From Brevibacterium antiquum (GTDB taxonomy: Bacteria > Actinomycetota > Actinomycetes > Actinomycetales > Brevibacteriaceae), in assembly GCF_016107655.1 (NCBI RefSeq), contig NZ_JABASX010000004.1:186001-250000 (forward strand): DNA of 64,000 nt, read 5' to 3'. The notes under the pieces were generated by a model. The model was not told the DNA's origin and did no database searches. It saw only the letters and a list, made by a program, of their open reading frames with translations. The position numbers and the translations under genes were made by a program. Positions 43,248 through 52,473 of this stretch are shown piece after piece (the first letter of the stretch is position 1; the number at the start of each line of letters is the position of its first letter).

Positions 43248-45098
43248 ATGAAGCCCATCCCCAATTCCCCGTCACTTCACCAGCCTTATTCCCACCGCTT
43301 TCCCCACAAAGGTGTTCTTCCGGAAGGGTGTTACTACACGCTGACTTGGGGCATCTCGTATGATTTCGGGGGCATGACGACTGTCGCGCTCGAGCGCAGC
43401 TCGGCTTTTGCACGGCAGGACAATCGGCGGATCGACATCTTGACGCTCAGCACCGAACTGAAGCACCAAGACCGAGAGCGAGAGCTACGCGACGAGGGGC
43501 GGATTGACCGCCGGGTGCGCCTGCACAACATATGGAAAGACCTCACCTCATGGCCTGACCGAAAACTGCGCAGGATGGTCGGCACATCCGCGTTGGACCA
43601 CACCGCAGTCGGCGACGTTCTCGATCGCACCGGCTCAGAATGGACAGAATTCCGTAGGGATTCAGGCGAGACTGACCTCCAAGTTGACCGTTATCACGAT
43701 AGAGGAACACTCCTGCTCAGCGACCGCCTCGATATGAACAAGCGCGGGCAACGGGGAGGAAGAAGAATAAGCCTCTTCGATCGCAATCGGAACATCATCG
43801 CTCAATGGTCTACTGCTCGCGCGCTCTACCAGTCGTGGCTAGACGTCGTCATTGGGAGTAAGCAGTCGTACCTGATTTCTGACTCGCCGTTCGCCGGCGG
43901 ACTCGTCTTCGACTACCGACGAGACAGCGTCATCCTCTGTCAGGTCGTCCATACTCATATCCTCAGTAAGCCGGGAGGCGGCAACTTCGGAGAACTGGAT
44001 CCTGGACAGATCCGCTACGTCAGCAACCTCGACTCCTTCGACCTCGTCACCACACTCACTGATCAGCAGCGTGACGACATGGGCGAGGCCGAACTTTCGT
44101 CCGGCAAAATCAGGACGGTACCGAACCTCACCGAGGACCTTGACGGCGATCCGACCGCGCCCCGTGTTCGTGAACATGGTGCCATGATTGCCCGGTTGGT
44201 TTCGGAGAAACGCGTTGAACACGCCATTCGTGCAATCGCCAAAGCATCCGCTTATGCTCCAGGCATCACTCTCGGTGTCTACGGCGAGGGTGACGAACGA
44301 ACAGAGCTGACAGATCTCATCGAGTGCCTCGGCGTCGCGGATTCAGTCCGACTGCACGGGCATACGCCTGGAGCAAAGGCGAACTTCCACACGAGCGCTT
44401 TCAGCCTCCTCACGAGCCGCTACGAAGGTCAACCTCTGGCCATACTCGAGAGCATGTCGGCCGGATGCATCCCCATCGGGTATGCCGTCGACTACGGACC
44501 TGCAGACATCATTGATGACGGTATCAACGGCTTCCTCGTCCCAGCCGGAGATGTCGATGCGCTGTCAGAAGCAATTCTTCGCTTCCTCGCCATGCCCGAA
44601 GACAGTGTGCAGGAAATGCGTCGGGCAGCTGTCGCCAGGGCAGCCGACTACTTTGAGGCTCCAATTGTTCAGCGCTGGGGCAAAGTGCTCGCCGAACGAT
44701 CGTTTGAGCCGATCGTGCATCTTGAGCACCTGCGTGCGGTCCTCAGCGAAGCAACAGTGGACGGACAGCATGTTGAGATCGCGGTCGGCGTGAAGGGGCT
44801 CGAAGGGCGCGCGCCGGACGACATCTATATTTCATGGAAGTCCCGCACAGGAAACTTCTACGGGCGTGTAGCGGCGGAATATGATGGCAATGTCGTTCGT
44901 GCAGCGATCCCGATCAGCCGATTGTCATCCATCCCTGCTGGCTATATCGATTTCTCGGTAGATCTTGTCACCGGCCGCAGTTTCAACAGGGCTCGCATCA
45001 CGAGTAAGAATTCGAGCATCAGCGATACCAGCGAAGTGCTCAAGCTGTACACAACCAAGCACGGTAACTTCAGCGGGCAAATCCTCCTGATTCAATAG
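43248..45098 (+). CDS. GT-B glycosyltransferase, teichoic-acid-modifying type
   Basis: A 616-residue retaining GT-B glycosyltransferase of the TarM/TagE-like group. The unusual N-terminus has YYTLTWGISYDFGGMTTVAL and EGRIDRRVRLHNIWKDL. The C-terminal donor domain has HGAMIARLVSEKRVEHAIRA, LGVYGEGDERTELTDLI and the EX7E motif in SRYEGQPLAILESMSAG. A C-terminal beta-rich tail of about 120 residues follows. The gene at 55188 is a paralogue with the same architecture. Such enzymes attach sugars to polyol-phosphate wall polymers inside the cell. It appears to be transcribed alone from a leaderless promoter. Confidence 0.87.
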   Translation: MKPIPNSPSLHQPYSHRFPHKGVLPEGCYYTLTWGISYDFGGMTTVALERSSAFARQDNRRIDILTLSTELKHQDRERELRDEGRIDRRVRLHNIWKDLTSWPDRKLRRMVGTSALDHTAVGDVLDRTGSEWTEFRRDSGETDLQVDRYHDRGTLLLSDRLDMNKRGQRGGRRISLFDRNRNIIAQWSTARALYQSWLDVVIGSKQSYLISDSPFAGGLVFDYRRDSVILCQVVHTHILSKPGGGNFGELDPGQIRYVSNLDSFDLVTTLTDQQRDDMGEAELSSGKIRTVPNLTEDLDGDPTAPRVREHGAMIARLVSEKRVEHAIRAIAKASAYAPGITLGVYGEGDERTELTDLIECLGVADSVRLHGHTPGAKANFHTSAFSLLTSRYEGQPLAILESMSAGCIPIGYAVDYGPADIIDDGINGFLVPAGDVDALSEAILRFLAMPEDSVQEMRRAAVARAADYFEAPIVQRWGKVLAERSFEPIVHLEHLRAVLSEATVDGQHVEIAVGVKGLEGRAPDDIYISWKSRTGNFYGRVAAEYDGNVVRAAIPISRLSSIPAGYIDFSVDLVTGRSFNRARITSKNSSISDTSEVLKLYTTKHGNFSGQILLIQ

Positions 45099-45113
45099 GC
45101 TGCAACCTGTTCT

Positions 45114-46232
45114 TCACATCCACTTCTTCATCTTGAACACGGTATAGAGCACCACGCCAAGGCCCACCATCAGCCCGATGGCCATCGGATAGCCGAAGGC
45201 CCAATGCAGTTCTGGCATGTCGTCGAAGTTCATACCGTAGATCGCTCCGATCAGCGTGGGAGCGAAGAGGATAGCGGCCCATCCTGAGATCTTCTTCATA
45301 TCTTCGTTCTGACGCTGAGCCACCAGGGTGGAGTTGACGTTGAGGATCTGTGACAGGGCTTCGCGCAGTTCGGCAGCCTCGGCGAGGACTCGAGTCAGAT
45401 GGTCGGTGACGTCGTTGAGGTAGGCCTGCAGTTCGCTTGGTATCGAGTATTTGGCGGCACCGTTGCCCAGTCTCTGAGTGAGGCGGTTGAGGTGCGTCGT
45501 TGTATGGAGGACATCGATGACCTCTTGGCTGAGCAGGTAGATCCGTGCCGCTGCCGCGGTGTCTCCGCTGAAGACCTGTCGTTCGATTCCGTCTTTGTCG
45601 TCCTGCAAGCCGTCCAAGACAGGGAAATAGGTGTCGACTGCGGTGTCGAGCAGCCGGTAGACGAGCGCCTCAGGACCCAAGGAGAGAAGCTCCCTTTCCG
45701 AGGCCCACTGGCGTTTCTTATCCCTAAAATAGGCATCCATGTCTTCAACGCTTTGTGGGATGGGCGATCCGTCGATAAATCGATCGTCCTGGCAGATGAT
45801 GACGAGAACATCGTCCTTCATGAGCAGGTGGAATTCCTTGAACTCGACCTCCTCGGCCGAGTCGATGTAGACCGCGGATTTGACGACGACGAAGAGAACA
45901 TCGTCGTAGCGATCGATCTTGGGACGTTGGTTTGCATGGAATAGGTCCTCGACGAGGACAGGGTGCAGCTCCCACACCGAGGCGATTTCGGCGAGAAGCT
46001 CCGGCGTGGACTTGGGGACGACGACCTGCGTAAATGATGGTGAAGTGGAGGAGTGATCCGTCGGCTGCTGGGCAAGGGCTCCGGCGAAGGTCGACGAAGC
46101 CGACAGGTCGCCGGGCTCGCTGTCGACAATCCGGCGACTGAGCAGTACCGGCTTCTCAGATTCAGGTAAGGCAACAGTGCTGCGCTTGCGCCTGGAGATC
46201 GGTTCGGACTTGTGTCTGCGTACTCGTGCCAT
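45114..46232 (-). CDS. corA: CorA-family magnesium transporter
   Basis: A 372-residue pentameric Mg2+/Co2+ channel subunit. The long N-terminal cytoplasmic domain has VWELHPVLVEDLFHANQRPKIDRY, and two C-terminal helices frame the signature YGMNFDDMPEL (GMN at residues 333-335). The extreme C-terminus is basic (FKMKKWM). It lies inside the wall-polymer locus in opposite orientation, converging on the GT-B gene with 15 nt between. No functional link to its neighbours is needed. Confidence 0.93.
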   Translation of the reverse strand: MARVRRHKSEPISRRKRSTVALPESEKPVLLSRRIVDSEPGDLSASSTFAGALAQQPTDHSSTSPSFTQVVVPKSTPELLAEIASVWELHPVLVEDLFHANQRPKIDRYDDVLFVVVKSAVYIDSAEEVEFKEFHLLMKDDVLVIICQDDRFIDGSPIPQSVEDMDAYFRDKKRQWASERELLSLGPEALVYRLLDTAVDTYFPVLDGLQDDKDGIERQVFSGDTAAAARIYLLSQEVIDVLHTTTHLNRLTQRLGNGAAKYSIPSELQAYLNDVTDHLTRVLAEAAELREALSQILNVNSTLVAQRQNEDMKKISGWAAILFAPTLIGAIYGMNFDDMPELHWAFGYPMAIGLMVGLGVVLYTVFKMKKWM

Positions 46233-46389
46233 GGTGAATCTTTCGGTCGACTAAGACTCAAACGTAGCCGAGGGCGAGGAAGTGAGCATAGCTCTTCACT
46301 CAACTCGCTTGATCATAATGCCAAGTCACGTTGCGTAAATACGGAGAGTCGGTTCAGGGTCTTCGAATCTGCACGTGCACAATAGTCCT

Positions 46390-47652
46390 ATGACCAATCT
46401 TCCGGAAGACCTGTCGCATCAAGCGGTCAAAGGCGCCAATTTCGCCCAGTCGGCGGCCAAGCTTGGAGCGCGAAAGTTCCGCGACCGCATTCACGAGTCG
46501 AGGCTTTCGGCTGACTTCTATCCTCAGGACACGGACGAATTCATTGCCGCTGCGTACTTCGGCGTAGGGATGGACTCGGTGTATCAGCTTGAACAGTGGC
46601 TCTGGCCGTTCGAGCAGCTGGAAGCCGAGTTGAAGCGATCAGGCCACGGTGACCAACCATTTGGAATCATCGTTCGCACCCCAATGGTGGCGAAGCACTT
46701 GAGGAATGTCACCCATCTCCCGGTTCGGTTCTCGCGTCTCACGAATGGCCTTGACGCGTTCATGACGTCCTCGTCATTGAGAACCGTCTTCTATGTCAAC
46801 CAGTCAACACCGAATTTTCAGGCATTGCGTTATCCGAACCCGGCCCACGTGCATCTCAGCCACGGTGAGAGCGAGAAGATCTCGATGATCTCCAACCAGC
46901 TCAAAGCCTACGATTATGTCTTCACCGCAGGGGAAGCGGCTAGGGAGAGAATTGAGCACTCCCTTGTGGGGATGGACTCGAAGCGTCTGCTCGATGTCGG
47001 TCGGCCCCAACTGGACCGCCCGCGTGAGATTGCCCAGGCATGGCGTGAATTCGACGCCGACGCTCCTGCAGGCATGACCGTGTTCTATGCGCCAACGTGG
47101 GAGGGTGATTCGCCATCGATGGCCTATGGCACCCTTGCCGACAATGGGGCCAGGTTTGTCTCCGCCATGCTGGCTGCGGGGTATCGTGTGATCTTCCGCC
47201 CGCATCCGCGGACAGGAGTGCGCGACCGCAGCTTCAAAAGAGCCTTGGACGAAGTCCGTTCGATCATCGAGGCGGATCCGAGGGGATTTATGGATCTCAC
47301 GTCAGACGTTTCGTGGCAGTTTGATGCAGCCGATCGGGCACTGGTCGAGATGTCATCTGTGGCCTTTGACTGGCTGTCGACCAGCAAGCCGCTGGTGATG
47401 ATCAAGCCCTGTCATTCTGACTCCATGGTTCTGCCCGGCGGCCTGCTCGATTGCAATCCCACTATCGGCAAGGGTTCAGAAGACAGTCTCGTTGAGCTGT
47501 TGTCCGATCAGACAGATTCTGTCGAAACGGCTGCACGGCTGTGTGAGCACTATCTGGGCTCAACCGTCCAGGGAGCGCAAGTCAACCGATTCATTTCGGC
47601 TGCCAAGCAAGTCATAGCCGAACGCGACACCAGCCTTTCTAGTAGCTCGTGA
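46390..47652 (+). CDS. TagB/TagF-like CDP-glycerol glycerophosphotransferase
   Basis: A 420-residue GT-B-fold transferase of the CDP-glycerol:polyglycerophosphate family. It lacks the large N-terminal part of TagF. HVHLSHGESEKISMISNQ, LLDVGRPQLD, VFYAPTWEGDSPSMAYG and VIFRPHPRTGVRD mark the acceptor and donor sites. The usual TDYSS donor motif is changed to VEMSSVAFDWL. The ATG 6 nt behind CACAAT was preferred over a GTG five codons upstream. The gene at 57099 is a close paralogue. It may prime or extend a polyol-phosphate chain. Which CDP-polyol is used is not known. Confidence 0.82.
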   Translation: MTNLPEDLSHQAVKGANFAQSAAKLGARKFRDRIHESRLSADFYPQDTDEFIAAAYFGVGMDSVYQLEQWLWPFEQLEAELKRSGHGDQPFGIIVRTPMVAKHLRNVTHLPVRFSRLTNGLDAFMTSSSLRTVFYVNQSTPNFQALRYPNPAHVHLSHGESEKISMISNQLKAYDYVFTAGEAARERIEHSLVGMDSKRLLDVGRPQLDRPREIAQAWREFDADAPAGMTVFYAPTWEGDSPSMAYGTLADNGARFVSAMLAAGYRVIFRPHPRTGVRDRSFKRALDEVRSIIEADPRGFMDLTSDVSWQFDAADRALVEMSSVAFDWLSTSKPLVMIKPCHSDSMVLPGGLLDCNPTIGKGSEDSLVELLSDQTDSVETAARLCEHYLGSTVQGAQVNRFISAAKQVIAERDTSLSSSS

Positions 47653-47812
47653 GTGGCAGACCAAATACACGAGCGCCGACCCGTGGTTGACTTTCGGAGG
47701 GTTTGAGTTCAGCCCTCAGGTAACAAAATGGTAAAGTTGCGATGAAATTCTTTGGGTACCTGTGTCCAGAAGTTCTGGCCTGTGCTCTCCTGGACGTTTG
47801 AAATGAGGACTG

Positions 47813-48202
47813 ATGCGCCGAGTCATTACTTATGGCACCTTCGACCTGCTCCATTACGGTCACATCCGCTTGCTGCAGCGGTGCAAAGAACAAGGTGACT
47901 ATTTGGTGGTTGCACTCTCTAGTGACGAGTTCAACGCCGGCAAGGATAAGAAGTCCTACTTCTCATATGAAGAACGTAAGCACATGCTCGAGGCGATTCG
48001 CTACGTTGACCTTGTCATCCCGGAAGACAATTGGGAGCAGAAGGTCACGGACGTCGAGAAATACCATATCGACACCTTTGTGATGGGCGATGACTGGGAA
48101 GGCAAGTTCGACTTCCTCAAGGATAAATGCGAGGTCGTGTACCTGCCCCGCACCCCTGAAATTTCAACTACTCGGATCAAGACGGAGCTCGGCAAGTCCT
48201 GA
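47813..48202 (+). CDS. tagD: Glycerol-3-phosphate cytidylyltransferase
   Basis: A 129-residue enzyme that makes CDP-glycerol from sn-glycerol-3-phosphate and CTP. It shows VITYGTFDLLHYGHIRLLQR, with the HxGH motif at residues 14-17, then YEERKHMLEAIRYVD and the C-terminal LPRTPEISTTRIK, which is the RTxGISTT motif. GAGGA precedes the ATG. The product feeds the TagB/TagF-like polymerases in this locus. Size and motifs match TagD/TarD closely. Confidence 0.95.
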   Translation: MRRVITYGTFDLLHYGHIRLLQRCKEQGDYLVVALSSDEFNAGKDKKSYFSYEERKHMLEAIRYVDLVIPEDNWEQKVTDVEKYHIDTFVMGDDWEGKFDFLKDKCEVVYLPRTPEISTTRIKTELGKS

Positions 48203-48231
48203 CTGCCCGGTTGCCATCCAGTTTCATTTCA

Positions 48232-48251
48232 CCCCTGCGCGTTCTCAGGGG
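48232..48251. terminator. Possible weak hairpin after tagD
   Basis: CCCCTG and CAGGGG form a 6-bp stem with an 8-nt loop, 30 nt after the tagD stop. No T-run follows. A TAGAAT box at 48270-48275 could start the transcript of the next gene. Confidence 0.3.
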
Positions 48252-48320
48252 CACCCGATGTGGTGAAAGTAGAATGCCCCACAACATTAAACACTTGCCT
48301 TGAAGCAGAGAGGAGCGGGT

Positions 48321-49151
48321 GTGTCTACACGGGAACCGCAGAGCCACCCGACCTTGGCTGAGCTTCGTGCTAAAGCTCAACCCATCGAGGTTCGCAGTCG
48401 TAAGAATGCCGAGCACTGGAGCGCGCAACTCTATCTCAGACACTTTTCGATCTATTTCACGATGATCCTCGTACGTACGAGGATCAGTGCAAACGGAGTC
48501 ACAGGTCTGATGATCCTCGCCGGCTGGTGCATTGCCGCCAGCTTACTGATTCCTGGGATCTGGGGAGCAGTCCTTGCAGTGTTCTTCTCCCAGGTTCAGA
48601 TGTACATCGACTGCTGCGATGGTGAAGTGGCCAGATGGCGCGGGACCAGCGGAGCAAAAGGCGTCTTCCTCGACAAAGTCGGGCATTACACTACGGAGGG
48701 CCTAGTCGCTGTAGCTCTGGGCATTCGAGCGGTGGGGGAGTGGAAGCACCTCGGAGACGATCCCGCCGGAACCTACCCTTACCTGCTGGCCGGAACCGTC
48801 CTGGCTGGATTCGTTCTGCTGAACAAAGCACTCAATGACATGGTTCACGTCTCGAGAGCGTTCAACGGTCTGGACAAACTCGCGGACTCACAAGCGGCGA
48901 CCGCGCTGAACCCGGGGCTTGTTGCGAAGCTCAAAAGAGCAGCTCGATTCGTACCGTTCCATCGCATCTATCATTCTGTGGAGATGTCGCTCCTCGCCTT
49001 GGCTGCGAGCATCGTCACCATTATTGCGGCGTCGGCTGGTGCTGCTCCTCTGTTCGGTGAGCGTTGGCTTGTCGTTATTCTGGCGCCCTTGTGTCTCCTA
49101 TCTGTCATCGGACATTTCATGTCGATCATGGCCTCGAGGAGGTTGTCATGA
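48321..49151 (+). CDS. CDP-alcohol phosphatidyltransferase family protein
   Basis: A 276-residue membrane enzyme that moves a phospho-alcohol from a CDP-linked donor to an acceptor alcohol. The catalytic motif DCCDGEVARWRGTSGAKGVF covers Asp97, Asp100, Gly101, Ala104, Arg105 and Gly114, and is followed by Asp118. The fourth aspartate, expected at residue 122, is His (LDKVGHY). About six helices are present. The GTG behind GAGAGGAG was chosen. It overlaps the GT2 gene by 4 nt. In this locus it could transfer a lipid or polyol phosphate; the exact acceptor is unknown. Confidence 0.85.
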   Translation: MSTREPQSHPTLAELRAKAQPIEVRSRKNAEHWSAQLYLRHFSIYFTMILVRTRISANGVTGLMILAGWCIAASLLIPGIWGAVLAVFFSQVQMYIDCCDGEVARWRGTSGAKGVFLDKVGHYTTEGLVAVALGIRAVGEWKHLGDDPAGTYPYLLAGTVLAGFVLLNKALNDMVHVSRAFNGLDKLADSQAATALNPGLVAKLKRAARFVPFHRIYHSVEMSLLALAASIVTIIAASAGAAPLFGERWLVVILAPLCLLSVIGHFMSIMASRRLS

Positions 49152-50071
49152 CCGATACCTCGCGCATTCTGTCACAGCGTTTCGAAGAGAGCCGCAAATA
49201 CTCGTTCGGTGTTGTCGTCCTGTCACAGGGGAAGCGGTTGGACGACCTCAACCGCGGATTCGAATCCTTACTGGCGCAGAAGGGCGTCGAACTCGACGTC
49301 GTCTGCGTAGGCAATGGGTGGGACCCCGAGGGTATACCAGCCGAGGTCAAGACTCTCGCACTACCGGAGAACTTGGGGATCCCTGCCGGACGAAATGCTG
49401 GAGTTCCGCACGTCAAAGGTGAATTTTTGTTCTTCCTCGACGACGATGCATGGTTACCGGACGACACCACACTGATACGCATGGCTCAACTGATGCGGAC
49501 GAAACCCAGAATTGGTCTGATCCAACCTCGGGTAGAAGAACCTGGCGGGCCGGATGCTCCGAAGCGATGGATCCCGCGTCTGAAAAAGGGCGAAGCCGAG
49601 CACTCCTCCAACGTCTTCTCAGTCTGGGAAGGCGCCGTCTGCATGCAGCGGAAGGCATTCGACGAATGCGGCGGCTGGCCGGGACCATTCTGGTACGCCC
49701 ACGAGGGCATCGAACTTGCCTGGAGAGTGTGGGACGCAGGTTACACAGTCTGGTACATGGGTGACCTGGCAGTGGCACACCCCGTGATCGATCCCAGACG
49801 GCATGACGAATACTTCTACATGAATGCAAGGAACCGCGTCTGGTTGGCCCGGCGCAACCTGCCGTGGCCCTTCAGTTGGGCCTACGTCGGTTCGTGGACA
49901 CTGATGCAGTGTGTGAAATGGGCGAACAAGCCACATCAGCTGCGGGCATGGATGGAAGGGTGGCGCGCGGGTTGGAGACTCGATCCGTGGGCAGAGGACG
50001 AAGACCGACGGAAACTCTCGAAACGAGGGGTGTTGAGGATGTCGCGACACGGGCGCCCTCCCGTCATCTGA
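49148..50071 (+). CDS. GT2-family glycosyltransferase
   Basis: A 307-residue GT-A glycosyltransferase of the rhamnosyl/galactofuranosyl-like type. FGVVVLSQGKRLDDLNRGFE binds the nucleotide, NLGIPAGRNAGV is typical, and GEFLFFLDDDAWLP carries the metal-binding aspartates. FWYAHEGIELAWRVWDAGY corresponds to the acceptor/base loop. It is coupled to the CDP-alcohol phosphotransferase by ATGA overlap, so both probably act on the same intermediate, for example a lipid-linked primer. No membrane helix is evident. Confidence 0.87.
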   Translation: MTDTSRILSQRFEESRKYSFGVVVLSQGKRLDDLNRGFESLLAQKGVELDVVCVGNGWDPEGIPAEVKTLALPENLGIPAGRNAGVPHVKGEFLFFLDDDAWLPDDTTLIRMAQLMRTKPRIGLIQPRVEEPGGPDAPKRWIPRLKKGEAEHSSNVFSVWEGAVCMQRKAFDECGGWPGPFWYAHEGIELAWRVWDAGYTVWYMGDLAVAHPVIDPRRHDEYFYMNARNRVWLARRNLPWPFSWAYVGSWTLMQCVKWANKPHQLRAWMEGWRAGWRLDPWAEDEDRRKLSKRGVLRMSRHGRPPVI

Positions 50072-50242
50072 GCCGAGTACGCGCGCGTATCTCTGTGATC
50101 TGCGCAGGGTTCTGCAGAAATTCTCATCTCGCTCGATCAGAATCGATACGCAGCGCCGCGCAACGCTCCGCAGGCATGAGGAACGACAGCGACCGCAGCC
50201 GGGTCCGATCCAACCGGTTGAGAAATGTTTTGGAAGCGATAA

Positions 50243-52363
50243 ATGCAGTTGACATCCACGCACGTTGAAACACCACCGAGCACGGACGCTAAGCCGCGCA
50301 GGTCAGGATTCCGTGCCGATATTCAAGGGCTGCGTGCCTTGGCCGTCGGCATCGTCCTGCTCTACCATCTGTGGCCGAATCGTTTCGTAGGCGGATTCAT
50401 CGGCGTCGACGTATTCTTCGTCATCTCCGGTTTTCTCATCACCAGCCACCTGATCAAGTCTCCGCCGAAGAACTGGCGGGATGTCACTGACTTCTGGGCT
50501 CGACGGATCCGGCGTCTGCTCCCGGCTTCTCTGCTCGTGCTCTTCGTCGTTGGAGTGGCTACTTATCTAGTGGCTCCACAATCGATCTGGGTCGATACCG
50601 GACGACAGATCTTCTCCGCCGCGCTCTACGTGGTCAACTGGGACTTCGCGAGTTCAAGCGTTGACTACCTTGCTGCGGACAACGCTCAATCTCCGATACA
50701 GCACTTTTGGTCGCTGTCGGTCGAAGAACAGTTCTACTTCGTTTGGCCCATGCTCATCGGTCTCGCATTTCTGGTCGGTAAGAAGGTGGGACGTCCAAAG
50801 CCAATCGTGGGCTTCACTGTCGTCGCCGTCTTCGCCGCTTCGCTGACCTTTTCAGTCTGGTACACGATCGTGCAGCCGGCCATGGCCTACTTCATCACTC
50901 CGACTCGTATGTGGGAGATGGCGACTGGTGGACTTGTGGCAGTGTTCGTCATTTATGTTCGGCCGAAGCGGCTCCCCTTCAGCTCACTGATCGGGTGGGT
51001 CGGACTGGCAGGTATCGTCGCAGGTACATTCCTTATCCGTGCAGACATGCCGTTCCCCGGTTATATCGCTCTAGTCCCTGTGGTCTCGACAGCGCTGGTC
51101 ATTCTGGCGGATTCGCGCGGACGCTTCTCCGTGCTCCCGCTTCTGTCGTTGCGACCGGTGCAGTTCCTGGGTGACATTTCGTACTCTGTGTATCTCTGGC
51201 ATTGGCCGCTCATCGTCCTAGTTCCCTATATGTCAGAGAAGCTCGGAACTACGGAGAACCTCGGCCGCTTGGACAAGGCAGTGATCATTCTCTTTTCGAT
51301 CGTTGTCGCGTGGGCATCCACGACCTGGGTCGAAAATCGCTTCCGAAAGACCTCGGTCCTGAGCACCCCGAGCAGGACCTTTGGGTTTGCGGTTGTGGCC
51401 ATGGCGCTTGTCAGCGTGCTCGGCCTCAGCCAGATGTGGGTCTCGGACCGGATCGTCGAGCAGAATAAAGACAATCTCGAAATTGCGATGTCTGACCCGG
51501 ATTCCTGTCTGGGCGCGGCAGCATTGCTTCCCAGCGCGAAGAACAACCCGAAATGTGATGATACGGAATCTCTGCAGATGGAACCGGCTGCCGCTAAGAA
51601 CGACAAATCAAAGGCTTATGCAGATGGGTGCTGGGCGAGCGAGCCGTACACGGATCGCCCCGAATGCACGTATGGTGATGGCGAGAAGCAAGTTGCACTA
51701 GTCGGCAATTCGCATGCGGGCCACTGGCTGCCGACTCTTGAAAGACTGGCTGAGAAAAACGACTGGACTATCACCACTTTCTTAGCCTCGAACTGCAGCA
51801 TCTCGACTCTTCCGCAGGACTTGGGTACCCCAGAGGGAGTCAAGGGCTGCCAAGACTATTCTGATTGGGTAGTCGATCGCACAACAAGCGGCGGATTCGA
51901 CGCAGTGGTCACCTCGGAACGTCAGTCGACACCACTGGACGGAATGTCGTGGGAAGAGACTGAGAAGAAGGCACCTGAGGGACATGAGGACATATTGCAG
52001 AGCTGGGTCGACGCAAAGCTAGATGTTGTCGTCGTCAGAGACACTCCTTATCCAGGAGGGGATGATATCCAAGTGCCTGACTGCGTTGCCAAGCATGAGG
52101 ATGAGCTCGAAGAGTGCTCGGGAACTCCGGAATCATGGCACTGGATGGATCCTCTTGCCGCGTCAGCCAAGGAGATTGACTCGAAGCATATGTCAATCAT
52201 CTATCCCGAAGATTGGTTCTGTCCGGACGGACGATGCGAACCGGTCATCGGCGGAGTCATCACCTATTTCGACACGGCGCACATCACTGCCACATATGCG
52301 AAGACTCTGGCTCCTCAGTTCAATGACAGGCTGCGCCAGACCGGCTTGGATACCTTCGACTGA
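50243..52363 (+). CDS. OafA-type acyltransferase with SGNH domain
   Basis: A 706-residue membrane O-acyltransferase. Residues about 25-400 form an acyltransferase-3 domain of ten or so helices, starting with RADIQGLRALAVGIVLLYHL (catalytic His in YHLW) and including FWARRIRRLLPAS. After one more helix, an extracellular SGNH-hydrolase-like domain has VALVGNSHAGHWLPTLERLA (Ser block) and a C-terminal YFDTAHITATYA with the likely His. Such fusions transfer acetyl groups to extracellular polysaccharides. GGAAG precedes the ATG. It fits decoration of the wall polymer, although the target is unproven. Confidence 0.9.
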   Translation: MQLTSTHVETPPSTDAKPRRSGFRADIQGLRALAVGIVLLYHLWPNRFVGGFIGVDVFFVISGFLITSHLIKSPPKNWRDVTDFWARRIRRLLPASLLVLFVVGVATYLVAPQSIWVDTGRQIFSAALYVVNWDFASSSVDYLAADNAQSPIQHFWSLSVEEQFYFVWPMLIGLAFLVGKKVGRPKPIVGFTVVAVFAASLTFSVWYTIVQPAMAYFITPTRMWEMATGGLVAVFVIYVRPKRLPFSSLIGWVGLAGIVAGTFLIRADMPFPGYIALVPVVSTALVILADSRGRFSVLPLLSLRPVQFLGDISYSVYLWHWPLIVLVPYMSEKLGTTENLGRLDKAVIILFSIVVAWASTTWVENRFRKTSVLSTPSRTFGFAVVAMALVSVLGLSQMWVSDRIVEQNKDNLEIAMSDPDSCLGAAALLPSAKNNPKCDDTESLQMEPAAAKNDKSKAYADGCWASEPYTDRPECTYGDGEKQVALVGNSHAGHWLPTLERLAEKNDWTITTFLASNCSISTLPQDLGTPEGVKGCQDYSDWVVDRTTSGGFDAVVTSERQSTPLDGMSWEETEKKAPEGHEDILQSWVDAKLDVVVVRDTPYPGGDDIQVPDCVAKHEDELEECSGTPESWHWMDPLAASAKEIDSKHMSIIYPEDWFCPDGRCEPVIGGVITYFDTAHITATYAKTLAPQFNDRLRQTGLDTFD

Positions 52364-52473
52364 GTGATCAGCAGAACGATCTCTTGCCGATTCATCAGGC
52401 GAATTGGATACTGTAAAACCGATTGATCGTGACAACCGACGGACCACCGAAACCTCTGCAAAGGACTAGGCGA

